Below, piece after piece: positions 1 through 12,103 of a stretch of 64,000 nucleotides of DNA. Numbering within the stretch: the first letter of the stretch is position 1; every line of letters begins with the position of its first letter. The notes below the pieces were generated by a model, which did not search any database, had not been told where the DNA came from, and saw only the letters and a program-made list of their open reading frames with translations. The stretch is from Musa acuminata AAA Group (lineage: Eukaryota > Streptophyta > Magnoliopsida > Zingiberales > Musaceae): the NCBI RefSeq assembly GCF_036884655.1, contig NC_088349.1:44296501-44360500 (forward strand), written 5' to 3'. Made by a program: the position numbers and the translations under genes.

Positions 1-676
1 TTTGCCATATTTTTTAACAGTCATAGTATTTTTCTATAAGTGAACAAAAAAATATTATAATCACATTCAGAAACACTATAATTTACTTCCTATCACTTTA
101 AATTGTCTCCTGCTACACCTGATATAACTTTTACGATTGAATGTTTGATTATATATATAATTTTTTTTATTTATTACTGATAATTAACTTTATCATATTC
201 GCCTACATATAATAATGCCTAATTCTAAATTTGTGCTGACTCCAAATTCCAAATATATTTATATAAATCAAACTTACAAGTTTGCTTTATATATTTTGGA
301 CTTGTATGTAATGGAAAAATATAAACATGCATGAGTTATATTGTCTTTGTATGACAATAAAAACACTATAATATTTCTGCTTGGGCTATGTATGTAATGT
401 TTATAATTGAATATTTGATTGTTTATGTTATAATATGTGCCCACTTCTAATTGCAAATCATGTCTATATCAACTAAAGTTCCAAGCTTCCTATATTTAGA
501 GTTTGTATGCAATAGATAATTGAAACAAGTGTGTGAGTAGTTAATTATATTATATTTGAACATATCTATAGTTTTTTTTTTTTTTTTAAGTGAACAAAAA
601 AATTTGTAACCACATTTAAGAAAACTATGATAGACTTATTATCACTTTAAATTTCTTTTCCTTCGTTGTGTTTGTG
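1..676. repeat. Diverged tandem repeat array, left part
   Basis: AT-rich DNA made of degenerate copies of a unit of roughly 270 bp. Landmarks recur in order: a 'gattgaatgtttgatt'-like block (about 134 and 404), a short 'aagtgaacaaaaaa' block (about 40 and 590), and a 'tatcactttaaat' block (about 90 and 640). The same landmarks continue after the hAT element (5500-6300), so the element interrupts one array. No coding frame is supported. I cannot name the repeat family. It could be an old satellite or the remains of a tandemly duplicated element. Confidence 0.6.
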
Positions 677-1189
677 ATATTTACCAAGGTTTGTCGTACC
701 GAATCATACCGTCTGGTACGGGCGGTACGTACCGGTCCGACAAGCTACCGGTACGTGGACCATCCGCTACCGAGCGGTACGCCCAAAAAACCCTCGTATC
801 AGACGATACGGTGTAATATCAGGCGGTACAATAGAAATTTCGATCATTACCGCCCGGCACCACTTGGTACCGCCCGGTACCACTCACTAATGGTCGAAAT
901 CGATAGTTACCGCACTATAGCAGTGCTATAGTGCTCCAACGGTCAATTTGATCGTTGGAGCCCTTTCTCTTCCTATTTAAACCATTCTTCTCTCCCCTAT
1001 TTCATTATACTCTCCTAAACTCTCTCTTAAACTTTTTTTTTCTCTTCTAAACTCTGTAAAACAACGATTTGTGAATTCAATGGAGGTTAATTTGAGAAGA
1101 TTAAGAGGAAAAACTTTCTTATCTATTTATTTTCTTTAATTAGAGAGTAATTAAGATATTTAAGATTATGATTAGTGTGTTTCATAGTA

Positions 1190-1812
1190 AATATTGAATA
1201 ATATTTATGATAGTAAAATAAGTTTAATTAAGTTTTATTAAAGTTATTTAATACTGTGATTAGTCATTTTAATGATGATTGAAATTTGTTCGATTTTATA
1301 TTAATTCAATGTCTTTAATACCTATTAGGGTATTTGTCATGTTTATAGTGGTGAAAGAGAAGTAATTAGTGAAAAATTAGCTATATTAATCATATAATTA
1401 GTGTAGATAAATGATGATTTTATCATAATTTGAATCATATTGGATTAAAATTACATATTAATGTTTCTTTTATGTGTTAAACATATATACGATGGTAAAA
1501 TAAGTTTAATTATGTTTTATTAAAGTTATTTAATACTGTGATTAGTCATTTTAATGATGATTTAATCAAAATTTATTCGATTTTATGTCAATCCAATATC
1601 TTTAATACCTATTAGGATATTTACCATGTTTATAGTGTTGAAAGAGAAGTAACTAGTGAAAAATTAACTATGTTAATCATGTAATTAGTGTATCTAATGA
1701 TTTTACTACTTCTTTTATGTATGTAACATATTTATGATGATAAAATATGATTAGTTATGTTTTAATAAAATTACTTAATGTTACGATTAGTGATTTATGA
1801 TCGATATTTGAT
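1190..1812 (+). repeat. Three tandem partial copies in the hAT leader/first intron
   Basis: A block at about 1196-1488 is repeated at about 1489-1730, and the start of a third copy runs 1731-1812. Each begins with 'atgatagtaaaataagtttaatta'-like sequence and goes through 'ttaatactgtgattagtcatttt'-like and 'aatacctattagg' blocks. Copies are diverged by scattered substitutions and small indels, and get shorter to the right. The region precedes the likely splice acceptor at about 1861 and is therefore probably leader or intron of the transposase gene. Confidence 0.7.
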
Positions 1813-1861
1813 CAATTTAATATGTTTATACTTTATAGTTTATTTTATTTAAATTTGGTAG

Positions 1862-4800
1862 GATCGCACCAAAGGAACAGTCACATGATGATGCATGGGT
1901 TCATGCTCGAAAGCTAGATGGAAACCGTCATTATTGGCAATGTATTTATTGTGACTACATTAGCAAGGGTGGAGAAATAATTCGAGTAAAAATGCATTTG
2001 GCTTGTGGGTATCCTGATGTTGCAAAATGCAACAATGTTCCAACGGAGATCCGTAAATTATTTCAAAGCAAGCTTAAACAAGCAAAGGAAGATACATTAA
2101 AAAAGAAGGCAAGAGTTGAGGAAGAATATCATAGGGCTACATAGGAACTAGTTTATGATCAGTATGAGGGTTGCAGCAATGAAGTCGACTCGGATCTCAC
2201 AGTTGAGATTCGTACATCATTGGAGCATCAGTATATGGTCGATGAAGCAATGAGGCATCGACGACCTGACTCACAATTGGAGCATGGCAGTGGTAGTGGA
2301 ATCCAAACGTCAACCAGCATGAGGCAACCAATTGCTCCTTCTCAGTTAGGCCGAACTAGTAGCATGAGGTATGGTGGACTCCGTGGTTTTATGAGAGGTC
2401 TTGGCAGGAGATCCACACCAGATATTGTTGATATTGATCCGCAAGCCTATCCCCCACAAACAGCAAAACAGACGCAGATTGACGATGCATACACAAAAGA
2501 AAAAAAAAAAAGATATTAGGAAGGCAATCTCAAAATGGTTCAACTTTCATAGGATTCCAGCTAACACAGCCCAAGGTCCATATTATCATAGCATGATCTC
2601 TTCTATTCAAAAGTTTGGCACGGGGATCCAACCTCCAACACTGAAGGAGATTTATGGTGTGTACTTAGATGAGGAGGTGGTAGAACTATAGGATTGGATC
2701 AAATCCTTCAAGAGGCAATGATAGTTAGACAGGACCAATAAGAATGAGTATCAAATTTCTTGTTTATTGCAATAGAAGAGTGGTGTTTCATAAGTCCGTT
2801 AATGCTTCTGAAAAGATCCAAGATACAAACTACATTGAGAGCTTGATGGACACTATAGTAGAGGAGATTGGACCACAGTATGTTGTCCAAATAATAACCG
2901 ACAATGGAGTGAATTTCAAAAATGTTGGTTTGCAATTGATGAAAAAAAGAAAAACTTTGTTTTGGACTCCATGTGCAGCTCATTGCATAGATCTAATGCT
3001 GAAGGATATTGGAGAGTTGGATGCGGTAAAGAAATGTGTAGCTCGAGCACAATCAATTATAAAGTTTATATATAATCATCATTGGATCCACGCATTAATG
3101 CTAAAGTATATAAACGGTGAGATACTTCGATATGGAATTACTCGGTTTGCTATCAATTTTATTGCATTAAAGTCATTACAGCAAAAAAGGCATGGCTTGA
3201 AGGCAATGGCTAGCTCACAAGAATGGTCTGGATCTAGATATTCGAAATTGAGCGATGGAAAGAAGATAGAAAAGGTCATTCTTTCCTCTAGATTTTGGGA
3301 GACTATAGTAGAAATCATAAAAAGTGTGGAACCACTTTATATTGTCCTCCAAGGTCGATATGGACAAGCGTCCACAAATGCCGTATCTTAAATATATACT
3401 GATTTCAGCAAGAGAGGAGGTTAGGAAAGTATTCAAAGATGATTTTAAGGTTGACCAATATGTACGAATCATTGATCGTCGGACCGAAGTTCATATGGAT
3501 CAAGATATCCATAATGCAAGTAAATGCATATTCAAAATAATTTAATTTATTATTATTTAGATAATAAAAAATCATACTAATAAAATTATGTTTTGTAGTG
3601 TATTATCTAAACCCGGCAATTCAATATCGATATGCTCTCGGAATGCAAAATAATTTCCTAACGACACTACGAAATGTTATATATCGGCTCTTGCCAAACA
3701 CTACCGAGGTAGCCGATGCTCTTATGGAGGGTCGATTATTTCGAGAAACAGTTGGTTCATTCTCCGACATTGTAGCGGTATCGTGTCGTTACACTATGGA
3801 TCCTAGTGAGGAAAAGTTATGCATATTGATTATCAATTATATTTAATATTAATTATTTGTTATGCTAATAAAATCTTATTTATATCTTTTTGCAGGTGAG
3901 TGGTGGCTATAATTTGGAGGCAATGCACCACATTTAAGGAAGGTTGTCGTTCGTGTACTTTCACAGACAATAACATCTAGTGGTTGCGAACGTAATTGGT
4001 CAATGTTTGCATTGATTCATATGAAGGTCCGTAATAGACTCTCCTACAGATGGTTAGAGAAACTAGTATATGTCTATTATAACATGCGGCTAAAATTGCG
4101 ATGTGCTGAGTTGGATAAGGAGCCAGAGGAATCAGATATTGATCCCATTGACCTCCAATTCTACAACGAAGATTCATTGGCATTGGGTTGAAGCAGTAGA
4201 GAACCAAGAGGATCCTCTACTTGATGAGGTGGGAGATCCTCAGCATCCTTCACGTTTTCTCGCCGAGGCAATAGAAGAAGAACAAGCACAACCCCAACAA
4301 GTGGAGAATCCCCCTCGATTACAATATGGTAGGAGTCAAACTGCTCGAGGAACTACCAACACCCAATGGTCACACTTGTCCGCCCAATGTGCAAAGGCAA
4401 AGGGGAAGGTAGTAGCATCAGTTGCATCATTGGAAAGAATCGAGTCGGGCGACGAGACACCTTCACAATCACATTCTCTTTCTCACTCGGTCCAGAGACA
4501 TGATAGCAACACGGATAGTAGTGCCTCGATAGATGATGGTGGTGATGTCGGGCAGTCGTTGGTCTCGTCTACACAACTTGAGGGTGGTGAATGAACTGAG
4601 GAACAATATTTTACACATACTACTCAAGATTCAGATCATGAAACTCGATAAGGTACTAGTTAAATTTATGCGCGGAAGGCGAAGGGGAAAGGGAAGGCAG
4701 TGGATGAATATGAACAAATGCGACAGAACATACATGATATAGACATAGAAAGAGGCTCATCATATTCACAACCATCGTATTATGGATAATCATATGGGCA

Positions 4801-5080
4801 ACAACAGTATAGTGATAGTTGGTTATCCTTCTCTGAGCAATAGCACGATACAGAACAGCACCAATATATGCCTCAAGAGCTACCTCGAACAAATATGATT
4901 CATGACGATCAATCTACGATCAGCACCACATTGATGCATTAATGGCATACGGTGTATTAATACACTATGTCATGGGATCAATTTCATGATTGGGTCCAAC
5001 AAACGTATCATATTGATATGTATTGGATCGAGGACCCCGATCCATCACCCGTGGAGGCTCGTCGTTCATTTTGGTGGTAG
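1862..5080 (+). pseudogene. hAT transposase, BED zinc finger / DUF659 / hATC, broken
   Basis: A hAT transposase binds element ends and carries out cut-and-paste transposition in the nucleus. In the frame from 1862 a BED-type finger is readable: WQCIYC gives the first Cys pair, MHLACGYPDVAKC the His and last Cys. The frame has a TAG at 2142, resumes to 2519, then shifts in an A-run near 2500-2515 into ISKWFNFHRIPANTA. That frame stops at 2689-2691, and a small deletion near 2710-2745 precedes the DUF659-type stretch 2744-3391 (ITDNGVNFKN, FWTPCAAHCIDLMLKD). Introns of about 3520-3597 and 3811-3895 are inferred because protein homology resumes exactly across GT-AG-like sites. The dimerisation region SSGCERNWSMFALIH (about 3972-4020) lies after an in-frame TAA near 3913. 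A Gln/Ser-rich tail can be followed to TAG at 5078-5080. Exon edges are approximate. Confidence 0.85.
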
Positions 5081-5499
5081 AATCAACAATCAGGTATATC
5101 TAGATATGTGATTATTTAATTCATTTGAATTTTAGAGTTTATATTGTAACAAAATAGTCTAACAATTCAACTGATTTTTCTGTAGATATTTCAATCTATA
5201 ACGGGCTGAAATACGAACCTCGAACAATACTACCTCAAAGCTCGAAAAAGATATGTGATACTATTCTTACCTAGTTTATATTGATTTTGCTAAACTTATA
5301 CTATTACTATATTTATTCGTAACTTGAAAACCCTATCCTAACTTATTTTTTAATTTTCAGGTATTTTCGGAGGGTTAAATCGTAAAATTAGGTGTACCGC
5401 ACAGTACACCTCGTGTACTGCTCGGTACACCGTACCGTACCATACCGACCCCGGGTCGAAATGTCGATACGGTACGGTACGGTGAATCTTAATATTTAC

Positions 5500-6518
5500 G
5501 ATTATATATTTGGTTGTTTATGCTATAATATAAAGAGAGCTTCATTTATTATTGATAATTAGCATGTTGTTTGTCAAATTCCTCTGCATGCAAAACATAA
5601 ATTCAAGTTTGTGCCCATTCCTCATTTCAAGTTTCGTATATCTTGATTTTATATGGAATAGAATGAGTTTGAGAGTAGCCATTTATAATATTTTAGAACA
5701 CAGTTACCATGTTTTTTTTTTTTTTTTGTAATTGAACAAGAAAGTCTGCAAGTAGTGAGTTACAATGTTTTGAATATTTTCCTTTACAAGTGAACAAAAA
5801 TATTGTAACCATTTAAACTGTAACTAACTTTTTATCACCTTAAATCTCCTGGTTTTTCATTTATTATTGATAATTAGCATGTAGTTTGTCACATTCTCCT
5901 GCATGAAATGTTAAATCTAAGTTTGTCCACATATCAATTGATATTCCAAGTTTTGTATTTCTTGAGTTTACATATAATGCAAAAGATCAAAACAAGCTGG
6001 TGAGTTATTATATATTTTATTTAACAAAATAAAAATAATGTAACATGTTCAAAGATATTCTAACTCTAAATCATCTAAGGTCATGCATGTGATGTTTATG
6101 ATTGAATGTTTGATTGTTTATGTTAAAATACGTAAAACTTTTTTTACCATTGATGATTAACATGTTTGTCATGTTCCTTACATGCAATGCCTAAATCTAT
6201 GTTTAAGCTCAGTCCCCATTGTAAATTATGTTCATATCAATTGAAATTTTAAATTTCATATATGTTGAGTTTGTATGTAATGAAAAAGAAAAAAGAAACA
6301 AATAATGATGAAAATGTACATTGACGGAAGTATATTCTGACGGAATCATACGACACAAGTGCCAATGTGGAAGGGGGAGTGGGAAGTTCGACGGAAGTTT
6401 TGGCTGAAACAGATGCCGAAGAAAAAAAATATTTACTTCAAAACCAATTTACAAAAAGTCAAGGAAAACACACAATAAAATAAAAATAAGGTAAAAGGTA
6501 AAAATGGAGAAACGTTAC
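5500..6518. repeat. Diverged tandem repeat array, right part, and spacer
   Basis: Continuation of the array seen at 1-676, with landmark blocks near 5530, 5800-5870 and 6088-6130. The 6088 copy (gatgtttatgattgaatg) aligns with the sequence obtained by reading straight across the hAT target site. From about 6300 to 6518 I see only unassigned AT-rich DNA with a few tracts reading 'ttgacggaagt'. No gene is supported. Confidence 0.55.
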
Positions 6519-6712
6519 TGTTATAGAGAAAATGATATGATAAACATCTCCACGTTATATGATTAACATATTGACATCAAATGATCAATATCTCGATATT
6601 AGTTAGATATCTAAGTATCGGGTGACTGACATCTTGGTACTAGGTGATAGACATATGAGTGACACCTCAATGTTAAGTAGTCGATACCCCGATAACATCG
6701 GTACTAAGTGAT

Positions 6713-7416
6713 TGACACTTTTGTATCGAGTGATCGATACATGATTGACACCTCGAAGTTAGGTGGCTAGCCCGTCGACATTGGGTAGCCACTATGTGGT
6801 GGCTTTGTCTTGTCCCACCAATCAATCAACCCCTACCATGTGATCTACACATGTCAGAACATTATGTCATCCCGAACTCGATGCGGATCAATGATAGTTA
6901 CACCCAAGATTGGTGCACCATGTTCCCACGAGCAACATATCATCCAGAGGTAACGACTTTGATAACCCACTATAAAAGATATTCCACAAGGACATCTCAA
7001 CACACAATCTGAATTTAGAATAAATCCAATCTATTTGACTAGCCTACTAATTTAAGCATTAGAGAAATATTATCGACACCTTTGTATCGACACCTTTGTA
7101 TCGAGTGATCGATACATGATTGACACCTCGAAGTCAAGTGGCTAGCCCGTCAACATTGGGTAGCCACTATGTGGCGGCTTTGTCTTGTCCCACAAATCAA
7201 TCAACCCCTACCATGTGATCTACACATGTCAGAACATTATGTCATCCCGAACTCGATGCGGATCAATGATAGTTACACCCAAGATTGGTGCACCATATTC
7301 CCACGAGCAACATATCATCCAGAGGTAACGACTTTGATAACCCACTATAAAAGATATTCCACAAGGACATCTCAACACACAATCTAAACTTGAATAAATC
7401 CAATCTATCTGACTAG
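6713..7416 (+). repeat. Tandem duplication inside the gypsy 5' LTR (period 376 bp)
   Basis: Positions 6713-7042 (330 bp) are repeated almost unchanged at 7089-7416 (328 bp), including the TATA-like 'cccactataaaagatatt' and the 'gtggtggct/gtggcggct' block. A 46-bp junction repeats 'tatcgacacctttg' twice. The two copies differ at only a handful of positions, so the duplication is much younger than the element, whose pol is heavily decayed. Unequal exchange or a nested LTR event could produce it. Confidence 0.85.
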
Positions 7417-7949
7417 TGAGGACTCTGATGTAATTTTGTAGGGTTCGAATCGAGTCGATGATAATTGACTTTATTCAACCTTAAACAACCAAAATCTGAC
7501 TATTGATTAACATATCTCAAGGTATGTTAAATGGGTTGAATCCAAATATCTCATGAAAACTTTGCTAGGCTATCTCAACCAAACCTCGAAGATCCGAATG
7601 GATTGAATCCAATAGTGTCAAATGATATTGTGCTGAACCCCCTAATCCCGAAACTTTCAAGACCAACCCCTCTCACTTTTCAAATTCCTAATCATCTACT
7701 CTTTCATCGGTTATTTCAAGATTTGACAACCACCAACCACTTCCTCCCTAATAACCTGCACTATCTACACTTACCACCATCACTATCCTAGTTAAGGATA
7801 AGTGAGCTAAGAAGTGACCCAAGGAAATCAAGGTAGTGCTATTGGTTACTCTACCAAAGAAGGTGACACTATTGGTCCAATGAATAGACCCATGGGAGAC
7901 AACCCCATCTAGAGGCAACGGAGCCTTCGGATGAATCCCATTAGATCCA

Positions 7950-8960
7950 TATAGACCAAACCAAATTATCAAGATTGGGTCGGCATTATTAGATGAAAAG
8001 AAAACTATGTTGGTCAACTTCTTATGCATGAATTTTGAAGTGTTTGCTTGGTCACCAAGCAACATGCCCAGGATTAATCGAGGCATACTCAACAGTAACC
8101 TCGAGCATCAACCGTTCGATAGAAGCCCCGAAAGTTCATTTCAAATCCACACTAGTAATACAAGAAGTGAGTAAATTATTGTACGTAGATTTTATTCGTG
8201 AGATTCATTATCCCAAGTGGCTTACTAATGCAATTATTGTAAAGAAAAATAATGAAAAATGACATGTGTCGATTACACTGATCTTAACAATTAGTTAACT
8301 TCACCTCTAACCATGAATCATTAACTTTGATGGATGTATTCTTCGGATGCAACCTGATAAAAATGATACGAGAAGATAAAGAGTGCACATCATTTATCGT
8401 CGACAAGAGTCTATATTAATTACTATAAAGTGATGCCCTTCGAACTTAATGCTAGAGCTACCTGCTAATGGATGGTCAACAAAATATTCCAGTATACATG
8501 GATGATATGTTGGTGATGGGTTAGACCGTGGACACCCACTTGGCCAATCTAGGAGAGACATTTGCAACAATTAAGAGGTTCCAAATGCGGCTAAATCACT
8601 CAAAGTGCATGTTAGGCATTGGCTCTTGTATGTTCCTCAATTTCATGGTCCATAGCGAGGAACCGTCAAAGTCATTGTATCTCTACCTATCAATAACATC
8701 GACAGCTATGAGTTTGGTGCTAATCAAAGAGGAGACTCGAATCCAAAGATCGGTGTATTACACCAACCATGTGCTTTAAGATATAGAAACTCAATATCCT
8801 AAATTCAAGAAGCTAACTAGGAAGCTTCGATCATATTTCCAAGCTCACCACATTCTTGTATTGACAAACCAACCGAAGCCATAGATTCTCTCAAATTCGG
8901 ACACTATCAGCACACTCCTTAAATGATAGGTGGAACTCAATAAGTTTGACAGATCCTATT
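7950..8960 (+). pseudogene. Ty3/gypsy pol remnant: reverse transcriptase and RNase H
   Basis: Broken frames recall gypsy pol: FAWSPSNMPRINRG (about 8043-8085), FIREIHYPKWLTNAIIVKK (about 8190-8247), an EDKECTSFIVDKS stretch (about 8370-8411), the catalytic YMDDMLVMG at 8495-8520, and RLNHSKCMLGIG further on. RNase H wording follows: SVYYTNHVL, a stop, then RKLRSYFQAHHILVLTNQP (about 8820-8875). Several stops and frameshifts intervene. The frame is lost at about 8960, just before the copia LTR at 8978, and no integrase follows. Reverse transcription of the element in cytoplasmic particles would have been its role. This copy is dead. Confidence 0.75.
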
Positions 8961-8977
8961 ATTTATGGACTCTCATC

Positions 8978-10398
8978 TATTAGAATCATAATGGCACTAA
9001 GAAAGGGGGCTGAATTAGTGCTGCAATAATTTTTTATCTGATTTTAAAATTCGATCGATAAATCTGTATTAGAAATGTAATTAACCAAAAATACAAGGGT
9101 TACAAGTAAAGTAAATGAGTAAGCAATAACAAATGAAAAGCAAGAGAAGGAATGCAACTATTTTACAGTTGTTTAGTCTTCCCAACCTATGTCCATTTCT
9201 GATTCCTCTTCTCTCGAGGCCACTAGCTTTCACTATCGATCTTCTTTTCTATTGGACGAAAATTAGCTACCCTTGTTATAGCTTGTTTTAGGAGGTTTAG
9301 GAGAAAACCTTCATACTCACTCTTTTATAAGATCTCTCACATCCCACAACTTAGAATTACCTCTAAACTCAAGAAGGAGGAAGAGACTCAAACAATGCTC
9401 AAAGAGAGAGCTACAACTCTTCACAAACTCAAAAATTGATGCTCTATCATCTAAGTCTTAAGGGGGTATTTATAGACCCCAAAAGGCTTAAATAGTCAAA
9501 AATTTTAAATCCCCAAAAATTTTAGGGTACAAGTGGTGCTACCGCTAACACCTAGCGATACTACCGTCATAACTTTTAACATTGCAATTTTGAACTTTTG
9601 GGCAGTACCACCATCGAAAATTTGAATTCTGAGTGGTACCATTGCCACCCTAGGTGATACCACTACCTACATAGGTGGTACCACCAGGTACCATTGCCAC
9701 CCTAGGTGATACCACTACCTACATAGGTGGTACCACCATTGACAACGTTGACAAGCCCTATTTGTGCTTGTCGGTTGACTCAGACAGTACCATTGCTTGG
9801 GCTTGATAGTACCACCACCCAGGCTTGCTTAAGGCCACTATTTTGACCTTTTAATAGGCCCGATTTGGCCCAGGTCTAAGCCCATTAGTTTCTTGATAAG
9901 TTAGTATGGTTTTGGCTTAATAACAACTCAATTTGACCCAAAAGATCTCGAATAAGACTTTAATAATCCAACCATATATCCGACATAATTATGAAGCTTT
10001 CAGCACGTTGTGTGCCATTTTGGCATATCATCCGATATTTCAGCACTTCGCTCGAACCTCCAGCATATTATTCTTTCCTTTAGCATATCGCCCGATCTAT
10101 CGGCATGTCAACTTTCCCACGACATCTAATCTTTTAGTGCAATACGTAATCCTTTTGGCATGATGCCTGAACTTATAGCACAAAGTCCATTCTTGGCCAA
10201 GTCAACCAATCCTCCAGCTCAACGTCCAATTTTCGACATGATACTATTCTCGACATAATGTTTGATTCTCCTGCTTTGACAATTGGCCCTTGATGGTTTG
10301 ACTCATTGATCGATGTATTTCTTACGTCACTTATCTCAAAAGCATATCAATCCATAAACTCATCGATTGATTTCATTATCAAAATCCGAGATTCAACA
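8978..10398 (-). repeat. 3' LTR of the SIRE-like copia fragment
   Basis: An LTR of about 1.4 kb with a right border 'gattcaaca' followed by the minus-strand polypurine tract. It contains an exact 52-bp tandem duplication (9635-9686 and 9687-9738) rich in palindromic GGTACC and 'cctaggtgataccac' motifs. The left border at about 8978 is placed from 'tattagaatcataatggcac', which resembles the expected LTR end but is mutated. Confidence 0.55.
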
Positions 10399-10860
10399 AT
10401 CTCCCCCTTTTTTATGATGACAATCAATTGATAATGGAATTTTAACTAGGCTCCCTCTATCTATATATTATTTTGAAATATAATGAACTCAAATTGAAAA
10501 AATAATAACCTTTCTGTTAGTCTTTCAATTCAAGTCGAAACAATTTTAATCATAAATTATAGTGATTTTCAATAGTAATCATTGCAAAAATCATATGCAT
10601 AATTTTAGTTAAAATATCAAAATAATCATTGCATAAAACATATGCATAATTTTAATTAAAAATATCATAATAATCACTACACAAATCATATGCATCATCA
10701 TCATCATAGATTAAAATATCATATCATCAAAAAGTAAAGACTCTTTCTTTCTCTTTATCATCAACAAAAATGAGAAATATACAAGCTATGATAGTGGTAG
10801 TCCAAAATATCTAAACAAAGTATGAAAATGTGCATCAAAAGTATCAAGTTGTTAATGAAT

Positions 10861-11870
10861 CTATTGCATCTCAATCAAAATCTGGTCTTGACGAAGCTTA
10901 ATACAATCCAATCGGGCTATTATGGAATTAGAAGATGAAGAGGGTACTGGATCCATTGGAGATCTCACCTCAAAGGGCCTAGTAAAAGGAGAAGGACTGC
11001 CCCTATGTATAGGTATTTCTAGTTCAGGCTTAGGTGGAGGAGGATAAGTTCTTCTAGGTAATCTAATCCAAATTCTATTTATTATAGTGCACCTCAATCT
11101 TCTTAATATGTTTTTATTAATGATATTAAATCTATCTAGTTTTATGATTTCTTCATCTAGTGGGATAGCTATATCGTGTGCATATAATAGTCTAATAATC
11201 AAGCCACCATATAGAAGCATCATGTTCTTCTCAGATATACCAATTATATTTTGAAGTGTTAGATATCCAAAATAATTATTAAGTCTTGTCATAATTTAAT
11301 ATATAGTGCCTATTTCTAGAGCATTTACTTTATCAAGATGGTATTATTTAGAAAGTAAATACTAATCATGATATGATGAAGTAATTTTATGTTAAATGGT
11401 AACAAATGCTCATAACTCTTTGGAACAATAGATAGGTTAGGGTTTCCTAAAAATGTTGCCAATAGCCTCAGAATATATAACCTCGAAAATGGTTGTCCTC
11501 TAAAATAGCAATCTCATCTTTTTCTAGTAATTCTTATAAGGTTACAAATTATGTCATCTGTAATAGGTATATGATGCCCTAGAAGATAAGTAGATATCCT
11601 ATCATGTTCATCTGCATGTAAATTGTTATAGAACAATTTAACTAGTCTAGGGTAGATAGATTTACTAATTTGAAAATTTTAAAGGACATTTAAGTTAAAG
11701 AACCATTGAATTATATCTAAATCACCCAAATCTTCTAAATCTACATACACAACCCTAGATTCGAAGTTTGAAAATCTAAGAGTATGTTCATAGGAGTTGA
11801 AAAGAGTGATGTCATAGGTTTCATCTATTCTCCTCTTTCCTTTGTCCCTTAAGGATCTTCTAGGTGCCAT
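10861..11870 (-). pseudogene. Plant retrotransposon third-ORF protein (nucleic-acid-related, unknown role), broken
   Basis: The minus-strand frame begins MAPRRSLRDKGKRRIDETYD at 11870 and runs to 11679. It then continues in broken frames with LFYNNLHADEHDRISTYLLG-like wording (about 11640-11580) and ends in the open frame 11292-10861, with a basic, Pro-rich and Ser-rich tail (PRRTYPPPPKPELEIPIHR). The sequence recalls the 'putative plant transposon protein' carried between pol and the 3' LTR by large plant copia elements. That recognition is from memory of the family, and the protein's function is not known to me. Several stops separate the frames, so this copy is a relic. Confidence 0.5.
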
Positions 11871-12103
11871 GAAGACTACAATATGTATTACCCAACAAAA
11901 AGGATAAGATTAATTAATAGATTAAAAATAAGAGGAGGATTTAGAGGTTACCCTTGTAGTCTAGCCTTTTTCTAAGTCTATCCTCTTTCTAGATCACCAA
12001 GAGGATTGATTGAGTTCTAATCTTGATCCTTAGGCTTATAGAAGTTGGACTTTAGAGGGAGAAAGGTTCTTGTTGAGAGATTGGTGGATTATGAGGAAGA
12101 GGG

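Larger units (their letters stand above)
685..5491 (+). mobile_element. hAT-superfamily DNA transposon with 8-bp target duplication
   Basis: The element is bounded by the same 8 bases, ATATTTAC, at 677-684 and 5492-5499, the target-duplication length of hAT transposons. The ends form an imperfect 17-bp inverted repeat: CAAGGTTTGTCGTACCG on the left against TAAGATTCACCGTACCG on the right read inward, 12 of 17 matching. Subterminal regions (about 685-935 and 5380-5480) are dense in GGTAC-type motifs on both strands, as expected for transposase-binding clusters. Inside lies a decayed transposase gene with BED finger, DUF659 region and hAT dimerisation region. The 4.8-kb length suits an autonomous plant hAT. 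Stops and frameshifts show that this copy is inactive. Confidence 0.9.
8978..11900 (-). mobile_element. SIRE/Maximus-like copia fragment: 3' LTR plus third ORF
   Basis: On the minus strand the order is a degraded downstream ORF (11870 to 10861), a purine tract complementary to 'atctcccccttttttatg' (about 10399-10416), then an LTR of about 1.42 kb (10398 down to about 8978). The LTR ends in 'gattcaaca' at 10398, giving TG..CA-type termini in minus sense. The other end, near 8978, is diverged. No gag, pol or 5' LTR of this element is present, so it is a truncated copy or one broken by later rearrangement. The lineage call is inferred from LTR size, the polypurine context and the extra ORF between pol and 3' LTR. 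Confidence 0.55.

Noticed and set aside
6794..7387. Two near-identical 72-residue frames
   Set aside because: They come from the duplicated LTR promoter segment and have no protein resemblance.
7441..7452. GGTTCGAATC resembling a tRNA T-loop
   Set aside because: No cloverleaf can be built around it; it lies in retroelement DNA.
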